Assembly (NCBI RefSeq): GCF_963662885.1
Contig: NZ_OY760065.1
Location: forward strand, 382,001-446,000
Origin: an uncultured Pseudodesulfovibrio sp.
GTDB lineage: Bacteria; Desulfobacterota; Desulfovibrionia; Desulfovibrionales; Desulfovibrionaceae
Reading direction: 5' to 3'
DNA length: 64,000 nt
Shown here: one piece after another, positions 14,672-21,388 of the stretch
Position numbering within the stretch: the first letter of the stretch is position 1
How the letters are laid out: every line of letters starts with the position of its first letter
Translations under genes and position numbers: made by a program
The notes under the pieces: generated by a model
Told to the model about the DNA's origin: nothing
Seen by the model: the letters and a program-made list of their open reading frames with translations, nothing else
Database searches by the model: none

Positions 14672-14749
14672 AAAAAAAGAGGGCAACCCAAAGCCCTCGA
14701 CGCCCCTTTAAGGACAGAAAAGCCGGCCGAACTTCACGTTCAACCGGCT
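14672..14749 (-). terminator. Tandem terminators for the minus-strand small-gene pair
   Basis: On the minus strand the first hairpin (14721-14749, AGCCGG and GAAC arms) is followed by TTTTC. The second (14679-14698, GAGGGC arms) is followed by a seven-T run. Both lie just downstream of the gene ending at 14791. Confidence 0.75.
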
Positions 14750-14790
14750 ACTACTATCGACTTATCGATATGGGCTGGATATTCTCGTTA

Positions 14791-14979
14791 TCACTCAACA
14801 GTCTCGGGACGAAAATTGAGCAATTGACCATACCCTTCTTCCCGCATGAAAGATTCGATAGCCTTTTTGATGGCATCCGGCGTTTTTTGATCCGTCATGG
14901 CTATATAGGCCTGGAACGCACGCCAGACGGCGGTGTCCATGCCCCGTACGCTTATGATCTGAGTATCCTTGTCGTTCAT
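14791..14979 (-). CDS. Small conserved-looking protein, possible DNA-binding partner
   Basis: A 62-residue protein I do not recognise. It begins with a short beta-like stretch (TQIISVRGMDTAVWRAFQAY) and then two helices (TPDAIKKAIESFMREEG). This resembles a ribbon-helix-helix layout with the strand QIISVRG, but the match is not decisive. The RBS AGGAG is well placed before ATG 14979. The upstream gene ends 9 bases away, so the two form an operon. A palindrome at 15322-15338 upstream of the operon could be its operator. Autoregulation would fit an RHH protein; this is inferred. Confidence 0.6.
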   Translation of the reverse strand: MNDKDTQIISVRGMDTAVWRAFQAYIAMTDQKTPDAIKKAIESFMREEGYGQLLNFRPETVE

Positions 14980-14988
14980 GATTCACTC

Positions 14989-15240
14989 CTATTTCTTCGG
15001 CGTACCATCTATGCCGCGTTCCTTTCCGTATCGCTGGTACATGATCTCGACCACTTCTGCCGGGAGCCGGGAAAAGGCCTCCTCCATGTCATGAACCATA
15101 TCGTCGCGTCCGATAACTTCCAGCTGTGTCCTTTGGTCGAGCAAATGGCTGTATAACGTGTAGAGCCATTCGCTCATCTGACAAGCCGGCTCTTCCGCCT
15201 CATTCCCAACATTTTTAGGGAATTCGATTACCTTTCCCAT
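14989..15240 (-). CDS. Small hypothetical protein, first gene of a two-gene operon
   Basis: An 83-residue protein of unknown function. The N-terminal GKVIEFPKNVGNEAEEPACQ is polar, and the C-terminal 55 residues are helical (MSEWLYTLYSHLLDQRTQLEVI, then DMEEAFSRLPAEVVEIMYQRYG). The frame extends to GTG 15378, but the added part crosses the palindrome region and lacks an RBS. ATG 15240 has GGAG nine bases upstream. It is followed by the 62-residue gene after 9 bases. A toxin-antitoxin-like arrangement is possible but nothing in either protein proves it. Confidence 0.6.
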   Translation of the reverse strand: MGKVIEFPKNVGNEAEEPACQMSEWLYTLYSHLLDQRTQLEVIGRDDMVHDMEEAFSRLPAEVVEIMYQRYGKERGIDGTPKK

Positions 15241-15321
15241 GTTTCCGACTCCGTTGCGTTTTTTCTCCCCCGTAAAAGCCGACTCTCTGTTGTTAAGACG
15301 AATCGAGAGGTCGAGGGAAAA

Positions 15322-15352
15322 GTTCTCCACATGAGAACATATTGGACTCATG
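15322..15352. promoter_or_regulatory. Interlocking palindromes, candidate operator
   Basis: GTTCTC-CACAT-GAGAAC (15322-15338) is a perfect 6-bp dyad. CATGAG (15330-15335) and CTCATG (15347-15352) form a second dyad overlapping it. They lie about 85-110 bases upstream of the 15240 start, next to an AT-rich stretch suited to a promoter. Confidence 0.45.
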
Positions 15353-15367
15353 AAATTTTTTATTCTT

Positions 15368-15640
15368 TCATTGGCCACCGGTCAAGTCCTTTGCCAGATC
15401 AACTGAGGGATCAGGCATCCAACAGAGCTTTTCTTTTTTGTCCCCTTTAGGCATATTCAAAACGGTCCAACAACGGTTGCTCGCTGTTTCAGGATAGACT
15501 TTCTTGATGTGCCCTTTGGCGCGTTCGGAACAGGAGCTGCCATGATCTTTTTTCCATCTCTTCCAGCTCCGTCTGTACGAACCCGCCAAGTGGTTCCTTG
15601 GAAGCCTTTTCCCTACAAAAGGCTTCCCACCTGACCTCAA
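15368..15640 (-). CDS. Doubtful small basic ORF
   Basis: A 90-residue frame that starts only with TTG inside a hairpin at 15600-15627. The product is rich in Lys, Arg and Trp. The C-terminal half (RCWTVLNMPKGDKKEKLCWM) looks protein-like. There is no good RBS at any in-frame start. It could be a real short gene starting internally, a decayed gene, or chance. I list it only so the region is not read as empty. Confidence 0.2.
   Translation of the reverse strand: MRSGGKPFVGKRLPRNHLAGSYRRSWKRWKKDHGSSCSERAKGHIKKVYPETASNRCWTVLNMPKGDKKEKLCWMPDPSVDLAKDLTGGQ
15600..15627. terminator. Perfect 11-bp inverted repeat, possible terminator
   Basis: GGAAGCCTTTT and AAAAGGCTTCC pair perfectly around CCCTAC. 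It lies 29 bases before the gene at 15656 and between divergent units. The T and A tracts are inside the stem, so termination strength is uncertain. Confidence 0.4.
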
Positions 15641-15655
15641 CGAACGGAGACAAAC

Positions 15656-15910
15656 ATGGATTCATATATTGCGGCTACCAGTGGCATGGCTCTGCTCTTT
15701 CTTTTGGCCCTGATGACCACCCTGTTTTTTTGTTTGATATTCGCCCCGCTGTTTATCTGGAAATGGACCAAAGCCACCAAGAATGAGGTGACCCGACTCA
15801 ACGCCAACATCATCGTATTGGTGACCATGCTCAAGCGATGGGAAAATCGCTATCTGCTGCTTGACGGTGAGGCAAGCCCGGACCACCGAGAGGAACGGTT
15901 ACTCAAGTAA
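15656..15910 (+). CDS. Small single-pass membrane protein
   Basis: An 84-residue protein with one long hydrophobic segment (residues 8-36, SGMALLFLLALMTTLFFCLI then FAPLFIWKW) and a charged cytoplasmic-type tail with heptad spacing (NEVTRLNANIIVLVTMLKRW). CGGAGAC lies upstream of ATG 15656 with normal spacing. I do not recognise the family. It is followed 150 bases later by the ZIP transporter, with no terminator seen between, so the two may be co-transcribed. Confidence 0.7.
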   Translation: MDSYIAATSGMALLFLLALMTTLFFCLIFAPLFIWKWTKATKNEVTRLNANIIVLVTMLKRWENRYLLLDGEASPDHREERLLK

Positions 15911-16060
15911 ACCGCAGGGAGAGGAACTCAATTCCAAGAGCTCTCCTGATGAGACGATTAATACTTGTCCCTTTTGGACGTCGTCTTTACCTTACTATGA
16001 TCGAAGCAGCGTCAGACCTACAGTCGGCCCACAGGGCCTTAACCAAAGGAGTCTCTTCTC

Positions 16061-16870
16061 ATGGATTGGTTCATGGAGCAAAACGCCGTATTCCAGGCAT
16101 TTATGGCAACTCTTTTCACCTGGGGCGTAACAGCCCTGGGCGCAGCCCTGGTCTTTACGGCCAAGGATATCTCCAAGAGGACACTCGACATAATGCTCGG
16201 CTTTGCCGGTGGTGTAATGATCGCCGCCAGCTATTGGTCGCTTCTGGCCCCGGCCATTGAGATGTCAGGGCACCTGGGCAACTACGCATTTGTTCCGGCA
16301 GCCGTTGGTTTTGTGCTTGGCGCCGCCTTCCTGCGGCTGGTGGATATGATTCTCCCCCACTTGCACCTGAACGCCCCCATGGCCGAGGCCGAGGGCATAC
16401 ATACAAGTTGGAAACGGAGCACTCTGCTGGTTACGGCTATCACCCTGCACAATATTCCCGAAGGGTTGGCCGTGGGCGTTGCGTTTGGAGCCGTGGCAGC
16501 CGGGCTCGATTCAGCCACTTTGGGTGGGGCCATATCTCTGGCTTTGGGCATTGGCATCCAGAACTTCCCTGAGGGCACGGCTGTGTCCGTCCCCTTGCGG
16601 CGCGAAGGCATGTCACGCGCCAAAGCCTTCATGTACGGACAGGCTTCAGGCATGGTTGAGCCCCTGGCCGCAATACTCGGTGCAGGAGCCGTCCTTCTGG
16701 CGCGCCCCATGCTTCCTTACGCTCTGGCCTTTGCCGCGGGAGCCATGATTTTCGTGGTGGTCGAGGAAGTCATTCCCGAATCACAGGCATCGGGAAATGG
16801 CGATCTGGCCACGATGGGGGTTATTTTCGGCTTTACCATCATGATGATCTTGGATGTCGCATTGGGTTAA
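16061..16870 (+). CDS. ZIP-family metal transporter
   Basis: A 269-residue inner-membrane protein with about eight transmembrane helices. The two metal-binding signatures of ZIP transporters are present: HNIPEGLAVGV near residue 130 and QNFPEGTAVSVPL near residue 168. The latter has Gln where many members have His, as in the GufA subgroup. It probably imports zinc, iron or other divalent cations. AAAGGAG before ATG 16061 supports the start. The loop between helices 3 and 4 (DMILPHLHLNAPMAEAEG) contains His and acidic residues. Confidence 0.93.
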   Translation: MDWFMEQNAVFQAFMATLFTWGVTALGAALVFTAKDISKRTLDIMLGFAGGVMIAASYWSLLAPAIEMSGHLGNYAFVPAAVGFVLGAAFLRLVDMILPHLHLNAPMAEAEGIHTSWKRSTLLVTAITLHNIPEGLAVGVAFGAVAAGLDSATLGGAISLALGIGIQNFPEGTAVSVPLRREGMSRAKAFMYGQASGMVEPLAAILGAGAVLLARPMLPYALAFAAGAMIFVVVEEVIPESQASGNGDLATMGVIFGFTIMMILDVALG

Positions 16871-17074
16871 TCGACCATCTTCTCAGGCGATATTTCTCCC
16901 TAATCAGTCAGGATATAATGATATTATTACTGAAAAAGAATTAGTTGAACCCAGCAACAACCGGGTGTAGCTTTTTTGCACTTGGGCGGGAAATCCTCCC
17001 CCCGGTCCACCATGAACGATTCCCGTTCACTCCCGGTGGACTCGGACAACACGTTGATTTTCGGGATTAATGCA

Positions 17075-17392
17075 ATGCAAGGATATTTTGTTACCTTTTT
17101 TACCCAGCAGAGCCGAGAACATGACGGCCAGCCTGTGGCCACGTGGATCGTCAATGAAGCCCGACGCCTTGGCGTGCGGGGCGCGACCCTGCTTTCCGGC
17201 AGCGAGGGGTTCGGCCATGACGGCCGCTTCCATTCGGACAACTTCTTCGATCTACAGGACAAGCCCGTCCAAGTCGGCCTAGCTCTCACGCAGGATGAAT
17301 GCGACAAGCTCATGGCCCGGTTCCAGGAAGCGGGACTGCGCGTTTTCTTCACCAAGTCGGAAATCGAATTCGGCTTCACTTCGGACAAGTAA
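17075..17392 (+). CDS. DUF190-family protein
   Basis: A 105-residue protein of the DUF190 family, a PII-like ferredoxin-fold domain. The core is ARRLGVRGATLLSGSEGFGHD, followed by DKPVQVGLALTQDECDKLM and VFFTKSEIEFGF. The frame is open to 16976, but family members start just before GYFVTFFTQQ. I therefore prefer ATG 17075, although no strong RBS precedes it; ATG 17012 is an alternative. Stand-alone DUF190 proteins are often linked to ion channels or transporters and may sense small ligands. No such partner is directly adjacent apart from the DUF554 membrane protein downstream. Confidence 0.8.
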   Translation: MQGYFVTFFTQQSREHDGQPVATWIVNEARRLGVRGATLLSGSEGFGHDGRFHSDNFFDLQDKPVQVGLALTQDECDKLMARFQEAGLRVFFTKSEIEFGFTSDK

Positions 17393-17522
17393 TCTCATTG
17401 ATCTCCCCTTGCCCTTTCGGCAAGGTTTCATTGCACCACCCGGCATAGAGCGAACACCCGATAGTTTGCACTTTCACCCCAACCGGACACGTAATCGTGC
17501 CCGGCAGTTTGAGGATTTCCAT

Positions 17523-18233
17523 ATGATTGGTCCCTTGGTAAACGGAGCGGCCTTGGCCGTCGGCAGCGTCGCAGGAGCGGTTCTCGGCCCCAAACTCAGC
17601 ATGAATCTCCGGGTCAAGATGCCCTTGGTCTTTGGTTGCGCCTCCATGGGCCTGGGCATTGCCATGATCGTCAAAGTCAAATTCCTGGCCCCCGTGGTCC
17701 TGGCCCTGGTGGTCGGGTCCGTCCTTGGGGAGCTTGTACAGCTGGAATCCCTGATTCAAAAAGGCGCTGGCAAAACCCGCAAGCTCATCGACAAAATAGT
17801 CCGGCCCACCGGCGACCTGAGTCAGGAGGAGTTCCTGGATAAATTCGTAGCCCTCCTGGTCCTCTTCTGCCTGAGCGGCACCGGAGTGTACGGTTCCATG
17901 AGTGAAGGCATGACCGGCGACCCCACCCTGCTTATCGTCAAAGCCATCCTCGATCTGTTCACCGCTCCCATCTTCGCTTCCACCATGGGCTTGTCCGTGG
18001 GCATTCTGGTCATCCCGCAACTGGCCATCCAATCCGCGCTCTACTACGCCTCGGCTCTGATCCTTCCCCTGACCACTCCGGATATGCTGGCCGACTTCTC
18101 CGCCTGCGGCGGCCTGATAATGCTGGCTACGGGTTTTCGCATCTGCGGCATCAAGCAGTTCCCAGTGGCGAGCATGATCCCTGCATTGCTTTTGGTCATG
18201 CCTTTGTCCGGCCTCTGGGCGCATCTGTTTTAG
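17523..18233 (+). CDS. DUF554 membrane protein
   Basis: A 236-residue integral membrane protein of the DUF554 (YdfK/YqgA) family with six or seven transmembrane helices. Typical parts are MIGPLVNGAALAVGSVAG at the N terminus, GLGIAMIVK, and LFCLSGTGVYGSMSEGMTGD in the middle. Function and substrate are unknown. The open frame reaches back to 17295, but the extra part overlaps the DUF190 gene out of frame. ATG 17523 with GAGGA upstream gives the usual N terminus. It lies 131 bases after DUF190. Confidence 0.88.
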   Translation: MIGPLVNGAALAVGSVAGAVLGPKLSMNLRVKMPLVFGCASMGLGIAMIVKVKFLAPVVLALVVGSVLGELVQLESLIQKGAGKTRKLIDKIVRPTGDLSQEEFLDKFVALLVLFCLSGTGVYGSMSEGMTGDPTLLIVKAILDLFTAPIFASTMGLSVGILVIPQLAIQSALYYASALILPLTTPDMLADFSACGGLIMLATGFRICGIKQFPVASMIPALLLVMPLSGLWAHLF

Positions 18234-18276
18234 CCGCGCCTTGCGTTAGGGACGTCCGACGGTTTATCTGGTTTTC

Positions 18277-18609
18277 ATGGCGACGCCCTTCACCCGGAAA
18301 ATCATCGAAACGATCCGCAGCATCCCCGAGGGACGTGTGACTACTTACGGCCGTGTGGCCGCTCTTGCGGGCAACCGAAGAGGCGCACGGCAGGTGTCAC
18401 GCGTACTCCACACAAGTTCACGAACGGAAAATCTTCCATGGCACCGGGTCATCAACCGGGAAGGCAGAATATCCCTGGGTCGGATGCAGGGGTATGAGGA
18501 ACAAAAGCGTCTCCTAGAGGCTGAAGGCGTGCGGTTCGACAAAACGGACCGTATAGACCTCGACCGTTTCGGTTGGCCCCCGACAGACACCATGGATATG
18601 GGTGTGTAA
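18277..18609 (+). CDS. Alkyltransferase-like protein (ATL), MGMT family
   Basis: A 110-residue homologue of the DNA-binding domain of O6-alkylguanine alkyltransferases. The active-site motif PCHRV reads PWHRVIN (near residue 51), with Trp replacing the acceptor Cys. This is the hallmark of ATL proteins, which bind O6-alkylguanine without repairing it and recruit nucleotide excision repair. The HTH and Arg finger (VTTYGRVAALAGNRRGARQVSRVL) are intact. ATG 18277 lacks a strong RBS. It overlaps no neighbour and may be transcribed with DUF554. Confidence 0.9.
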   Translation: MATPFTRKIIETIRSIPEGRVTTYGRVAALAGNRRGARQVSRVLHTSSRTENLPWHRVINREGRISLGRMQGYEEQKRLLEAEGVRFDKTDRIDLDRFGWPPTDTMDMGV

Positions 18610-18648
18610 CGGTTGCCAAGCCATCAAGCTTCGCCTATCAATTCCCAC

Positions 18649-19536
18649 ATGTCCGGCAACCGCCCCCTGGGATTCCTTTTCGCTCTGCTCGCCGTTACCA
18701 TCTGGTCCGGCAACTTCCTCATTGCGAGCGGTTTTGTGAACGACATTCCGCCCGTAACACTGGCCGCTCTTCGCTGGCTCACAGCCACGGCGGTCTTTTT
18801 GCCGTTCGCCAAAAAAGACATGCAGCGGGACATGCGGGCGCTGCTCGACAACCGTCTCGAACTGGTTATCGCGGCCATAACCGGCGTAACTTTGTTCAAC
18901 ACACTGGTTTACGTCAGTGCGCGTTCCACGGACGCGGTGAACATGGCCTTGTTTGCTTCCACGACACCGGTTTTCGTGGTGATCCTGGCTCGCATTTTTC
19001 TCAAGGAGCGAATCTCGCTGCTGCGTTGGGCGGGATTGACCGTAGCCATCGCAGGCATGCTGGCCATCGCCACCCGGGGCAAAATGGACGTGCTCGTCAA
19101 CCTGACTTTCCGGGCAGGCGACATCGTCATGCTCCTGGCCGGTTTCTTGTGGGCCGTGTATTCCATACTGGTCAAACGCAAGCCGATGACAATCAGCCAG
19201 AACGCGTATCTCGGAGCGACATTCCTCCTTGGGACCATCCCCCTCATCCCGGCTGCCTTCATCGAACAAATTTATGCCCCTGCCTGGTCCTTCACCCCGG
19301 CCGTGCTCGGCGCAGTGCTGTACATCGGCGTACTGGCTTCCCTGGTCGCTTTCTTTCTCTGGAATTCCGCCATCATGCACATTGGCCCCGGCAATGCGGC
19401 CCTGTTCCAGTATTTCATGCCTGTCTTCAGCGGAATAGGAGCGTGGCTCCTGCTGGGACAGCCGGTGACCATGGTCCACGGCGTGGGGTTCATACTGATT
19501 TTTTCCGGCGTCGCCATGGCCACCCGCCCTCGCTGA
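18649..19536 (+). CDS. EamA/DMT-family transporter
   Basis: A 295-residue inner-membrane transporter with ten predicted helices in two EamA repeats. The first starts at GFLFALLAVTIWSGNFLIAS and contains LAALRWLTATAVFLPF. The second starts near GDIVMLLAGFLWAVYSILVK. Such proteins export amino acids or other metabolites; the substrate cannot be told here. ATG 18649 is preferred; the frame extends to TTG 18613 without an evident advantage. It follows the ATL gene after 39 bases. Confidence 0.9.
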   Translation: MSGNRPLGFLFALLAVTIWSGNFLIASGFVNDIPPVTLAALRWLTATAVFLPFAKKDMQRDMRALLDNRLELVIAAITGVTLFNTLVYVSARSTDAVNMALFASTTPVFVVILARIFLKERISLLRWAGLTVAIAGMLAIATRGKMDVLVNLTFRAGDIVMLLAGFLWAVYSILVKRKPMTISQNAYLGATFLLGTIPLIPAAFIEQIYAPAWSFTPAVLGAVLYIGVLASLVAFFLWNSAIMHIGPGNAALFQYFMPVFSGIGAWLLLGQPVTMVHGVGFILIFSGVAMATRPR

Positions 19537-19600
19537 ACCGGCTTTATTCACCGTGGAAAAAGGTTGCCTTTTTATCCGGTTTCACAATAGATTGAGGTCC

Positions 19601-20047
19601 ATGAAACAGCTACTTGTGTCCACCCTCCTCGCCGTATCCCTGGCCGCCCTGCCCGCCTGCTCCACCAAAGTCCCGGACTTGGGTATGACCGAAGGCCAAT
19701 TCGCCATCTGCCCTACCGACGTCGATTGCGTCTCCTCGCAGGCAGCGGACGCTAAACACAAGATAGCACCGATCAAGGCCGCAGGTGACCCCAACAAGGT
19801 CATGGTGGATCTGGGAAAAGCCGTAGAGTCTGTTTTCGGAGGCAAGGTCTTGCTTTCCGAGGGCAACTATCTGCGGGCGGAATTTAAAAGCACTGTCCTG
19901 CGCACCATTGATGACGCGGAATTCTATTATGACCAGCAGGCCAGCCTCATCCAGGTCCACGCACTTTCCCGTGGAGAATTCCTCGATTTTTCGAGCACCC
20001 GCGACCGCATCGAAGAAGTTCGGATGTTTTTTTCGAGCATCCAATAG
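19601..20047 (+). CDS. DUF1499-family lipoprotein
   Basis: A 148-residue predicted lipoprotein with the lipobox LPAC (Cys about 20). The rest matches DUF1499: CPTDVDCVSSQA near the start, LLSEGNYLRAEFKSTVLRTIDDAEFY in the centre, and RIEEVRMFF at the end. The function is unknown; homologues are envelope proteins. ATG 19601 has GAGG upstream and gives a normal signal peptide, whereas the open frame back to 19553 does not. It ends at a strong shared terminator. Confidence 0.85.
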   Translation: MKQLLVSTLLAVSLAALPACSTKVPDLGMTEGQFAICPTDVDCVSSQAADAKHKIAPIKAAGDPNKVMVDLGKAVESVFGGKVLLSEGNYLRAEFKSTVLRTIDDAEFYYDQQASLIQVHALSRGEFLDFSSTRDRIEEVRMFFSSIQ

Positions 20048-20105
20048 TTGAAGGGGCCACTCTTCACCGGTCGGTATGCCCGACGTTTTTCCCCAAGTAT
20101 TGTCT

Positions 20106-20142
20106 AAAAAAAGACCGCCTCACGAAGAGGCGGTCTTTTTTT
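20106..20142. terminator. Bidirectional terminator
   Basis: AAAAAAGACCGCCTC pairs with GAGGCGGTCTTTTTTT around ACGAA. It separates the plus-strand DUF1499 gene from the minus-strand ferredoxin gene and can serve both. Confidence 0.92.
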
Positions 20143-20160
20143 TCCACACCAAGTATCGGA

Positions 20161-20340
20161 CTACTTGGAGATAGCTTCATTGGGGCAGGTCTCGATGGCT
20201 TCATCCACACAATCGAGAGTGGAGTCCGGGGCGATAACCGTGGCTTTTTCTCCATCGGCATCCATCTCGAACACTTCCGGACAGATCTCGACACAAGATT
20301 CACAACCGATGCATTCATCTGGATCAATAACAATGGCCAT
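20161..20340 (-). CDS. Small 4Fe-4S ferredoxin
   Basis: A 59-residue ferredoxin typical of Desulfovibrio ferredoxin I-like proteins. The cluster ligands are in CIGCESCVEICP (CxxCxxC...CP) near residues 10-21, with the remote Cys in IETCPNEAIS near residue 51. An extra Cys in TLDCVDEAI is present, but a second full motif is not, so one 4Fe-4S cluster is likely. It carries electrons in the cytoplasm, plausibly for the 2-oxoacid:ferredoxin oxidoreductase encoded at 33.8-36.3 kb. CAGGAGG before ATG 20340 is a strong RBS. It is monocistronic, ending at the shared terminator. Confidence 0.93.
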   Translation of the reverse strand: MAIVIDPDECIGCESCVEICPEVFEMDADGEKATVIAPDSTLDCVDEAIETCPNEAISK

Positions 20341-20499
20341 AACTCAACCTCCTGAGATTCTGGAATTAGTTAAAAATGGATTTCAATTTGTTGATACCTA
20401 TACCCTGTGAGCCAATTTGGTGGCAACTATTTTTACCCCTAATTCGCCAGACCGCAAAAGCGGCGTTGGCAGTCGGGGGCAAATACTGTATCCACCCTC

Positions 20500-21222
20500 A
20501 TGCCTGAAACAATCGCTATCGTCTCCATCGTACTCATGGCCGCCTTCCTGCAAGGGTTGACCGGTTTCGGATTCGGACTCATCGCTTTGCCCCTTCTGGG
20601 GTTCTTTCTGGACATCAAGACCAGCGTTCCGCTGATGATCCTTCTGGCCGTCATCATCAGTGTCTACCTAAGTATCCGGCTGCGCAAGAGTATTGATCTC
20701 AAATGCACTTTCACACTGCTGGTCTCCAGCCTTGTCGGAATCCCACTGGGCGTCTATGCGCTCAAGCAGGTTCAACCCCGAGGATTGTCCCTTTGTGTAG
20801 GCGCGATCATGGTCGTCTTCACGAGCTACCAGTTTCTTGCACGGCCCCGGCCTCGAAGCTTTGGAAAACGTTTGACCGCGCTGGCCGGATTCTGCTCCGG
20901 CATACTCGGCAGCAGCCTCGGTGTTGGCGGCCCGCCGGTCATCGTCTATACCGCCCTGCAGCCCTGGTCCAAGGACAAGGCCAAGGCCACACTGGCCTGC
21001 TTCTTTGCCCTGTCCGGATTTGCCGTCATCGCGTCCCACGCGATATCCGGAATGATAACCGCCAAGGTCCTGCACATATACGCTCTGTCCCTACCCGCTC
21101 TCGTGGCGGGAATCTTCCTTGGGACCAAGGCGTACAAGCATCTCTCAGACAGGGGCTACCGGCAAATCGCATTGGGCCTGGTCTTCCTGCTCGGATGCAT
21201 GATGCTCTACCGCAACATCTGA
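20500..21222 (+). CDS. TauE/SafE-family sulfite/organosulfonate exporter
   Basis: A 240-residue membrane protein with about eight helices and the repeated TauE domains. Landmarks are FLQGLTGFGFGLIALPLLGFF in the first repeat and GFCSGILGSSLGVGGPPVIVY in the second. Family members export sulfite, sulfoacetate or related anions. In a sulfate reducer a role with sulfur oxyanions is plausible but not shown. ATG 20500 has no obvious RBS. The gene stands between the ferredoxin (divergent) and the cyclase. Confidence 0.9.
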   Translation: MPETIAIVSIVLMAAFLQGLTGFGFGLIALPLLGFFLDIKTSVPLMILLAVIISVYLSIRLRKSIDLKCTFTLLVSSLVGIPLGVYALKQVQPRGLSLCVGAIMVVFTSYQFLARPRPRSFGKRLTALAGFCSGILGSSLGVGGPPVIVYTALQPWSKDKAKATLACFFALSGFAVIASHAISGMITAKVLHIYALSLPALVAGIFLGTKAYKHLSDRGYRQIALGLVFLLGCMMLYRNI

Positions 21223-21388
21223 AAACAATCCCATAACCATATAATAACAGTGGATAATTCCACTTTTCAAAATCAGCCGGATTCTGACCGCCCTGTACTT
21301 TTATGATCGCTTGCGCTGCTTTTCCTTTATATTGCGAGGTTTATTTGCAATAACAGGGAACACATAAAAACAACCGCGGTCGGAATCC

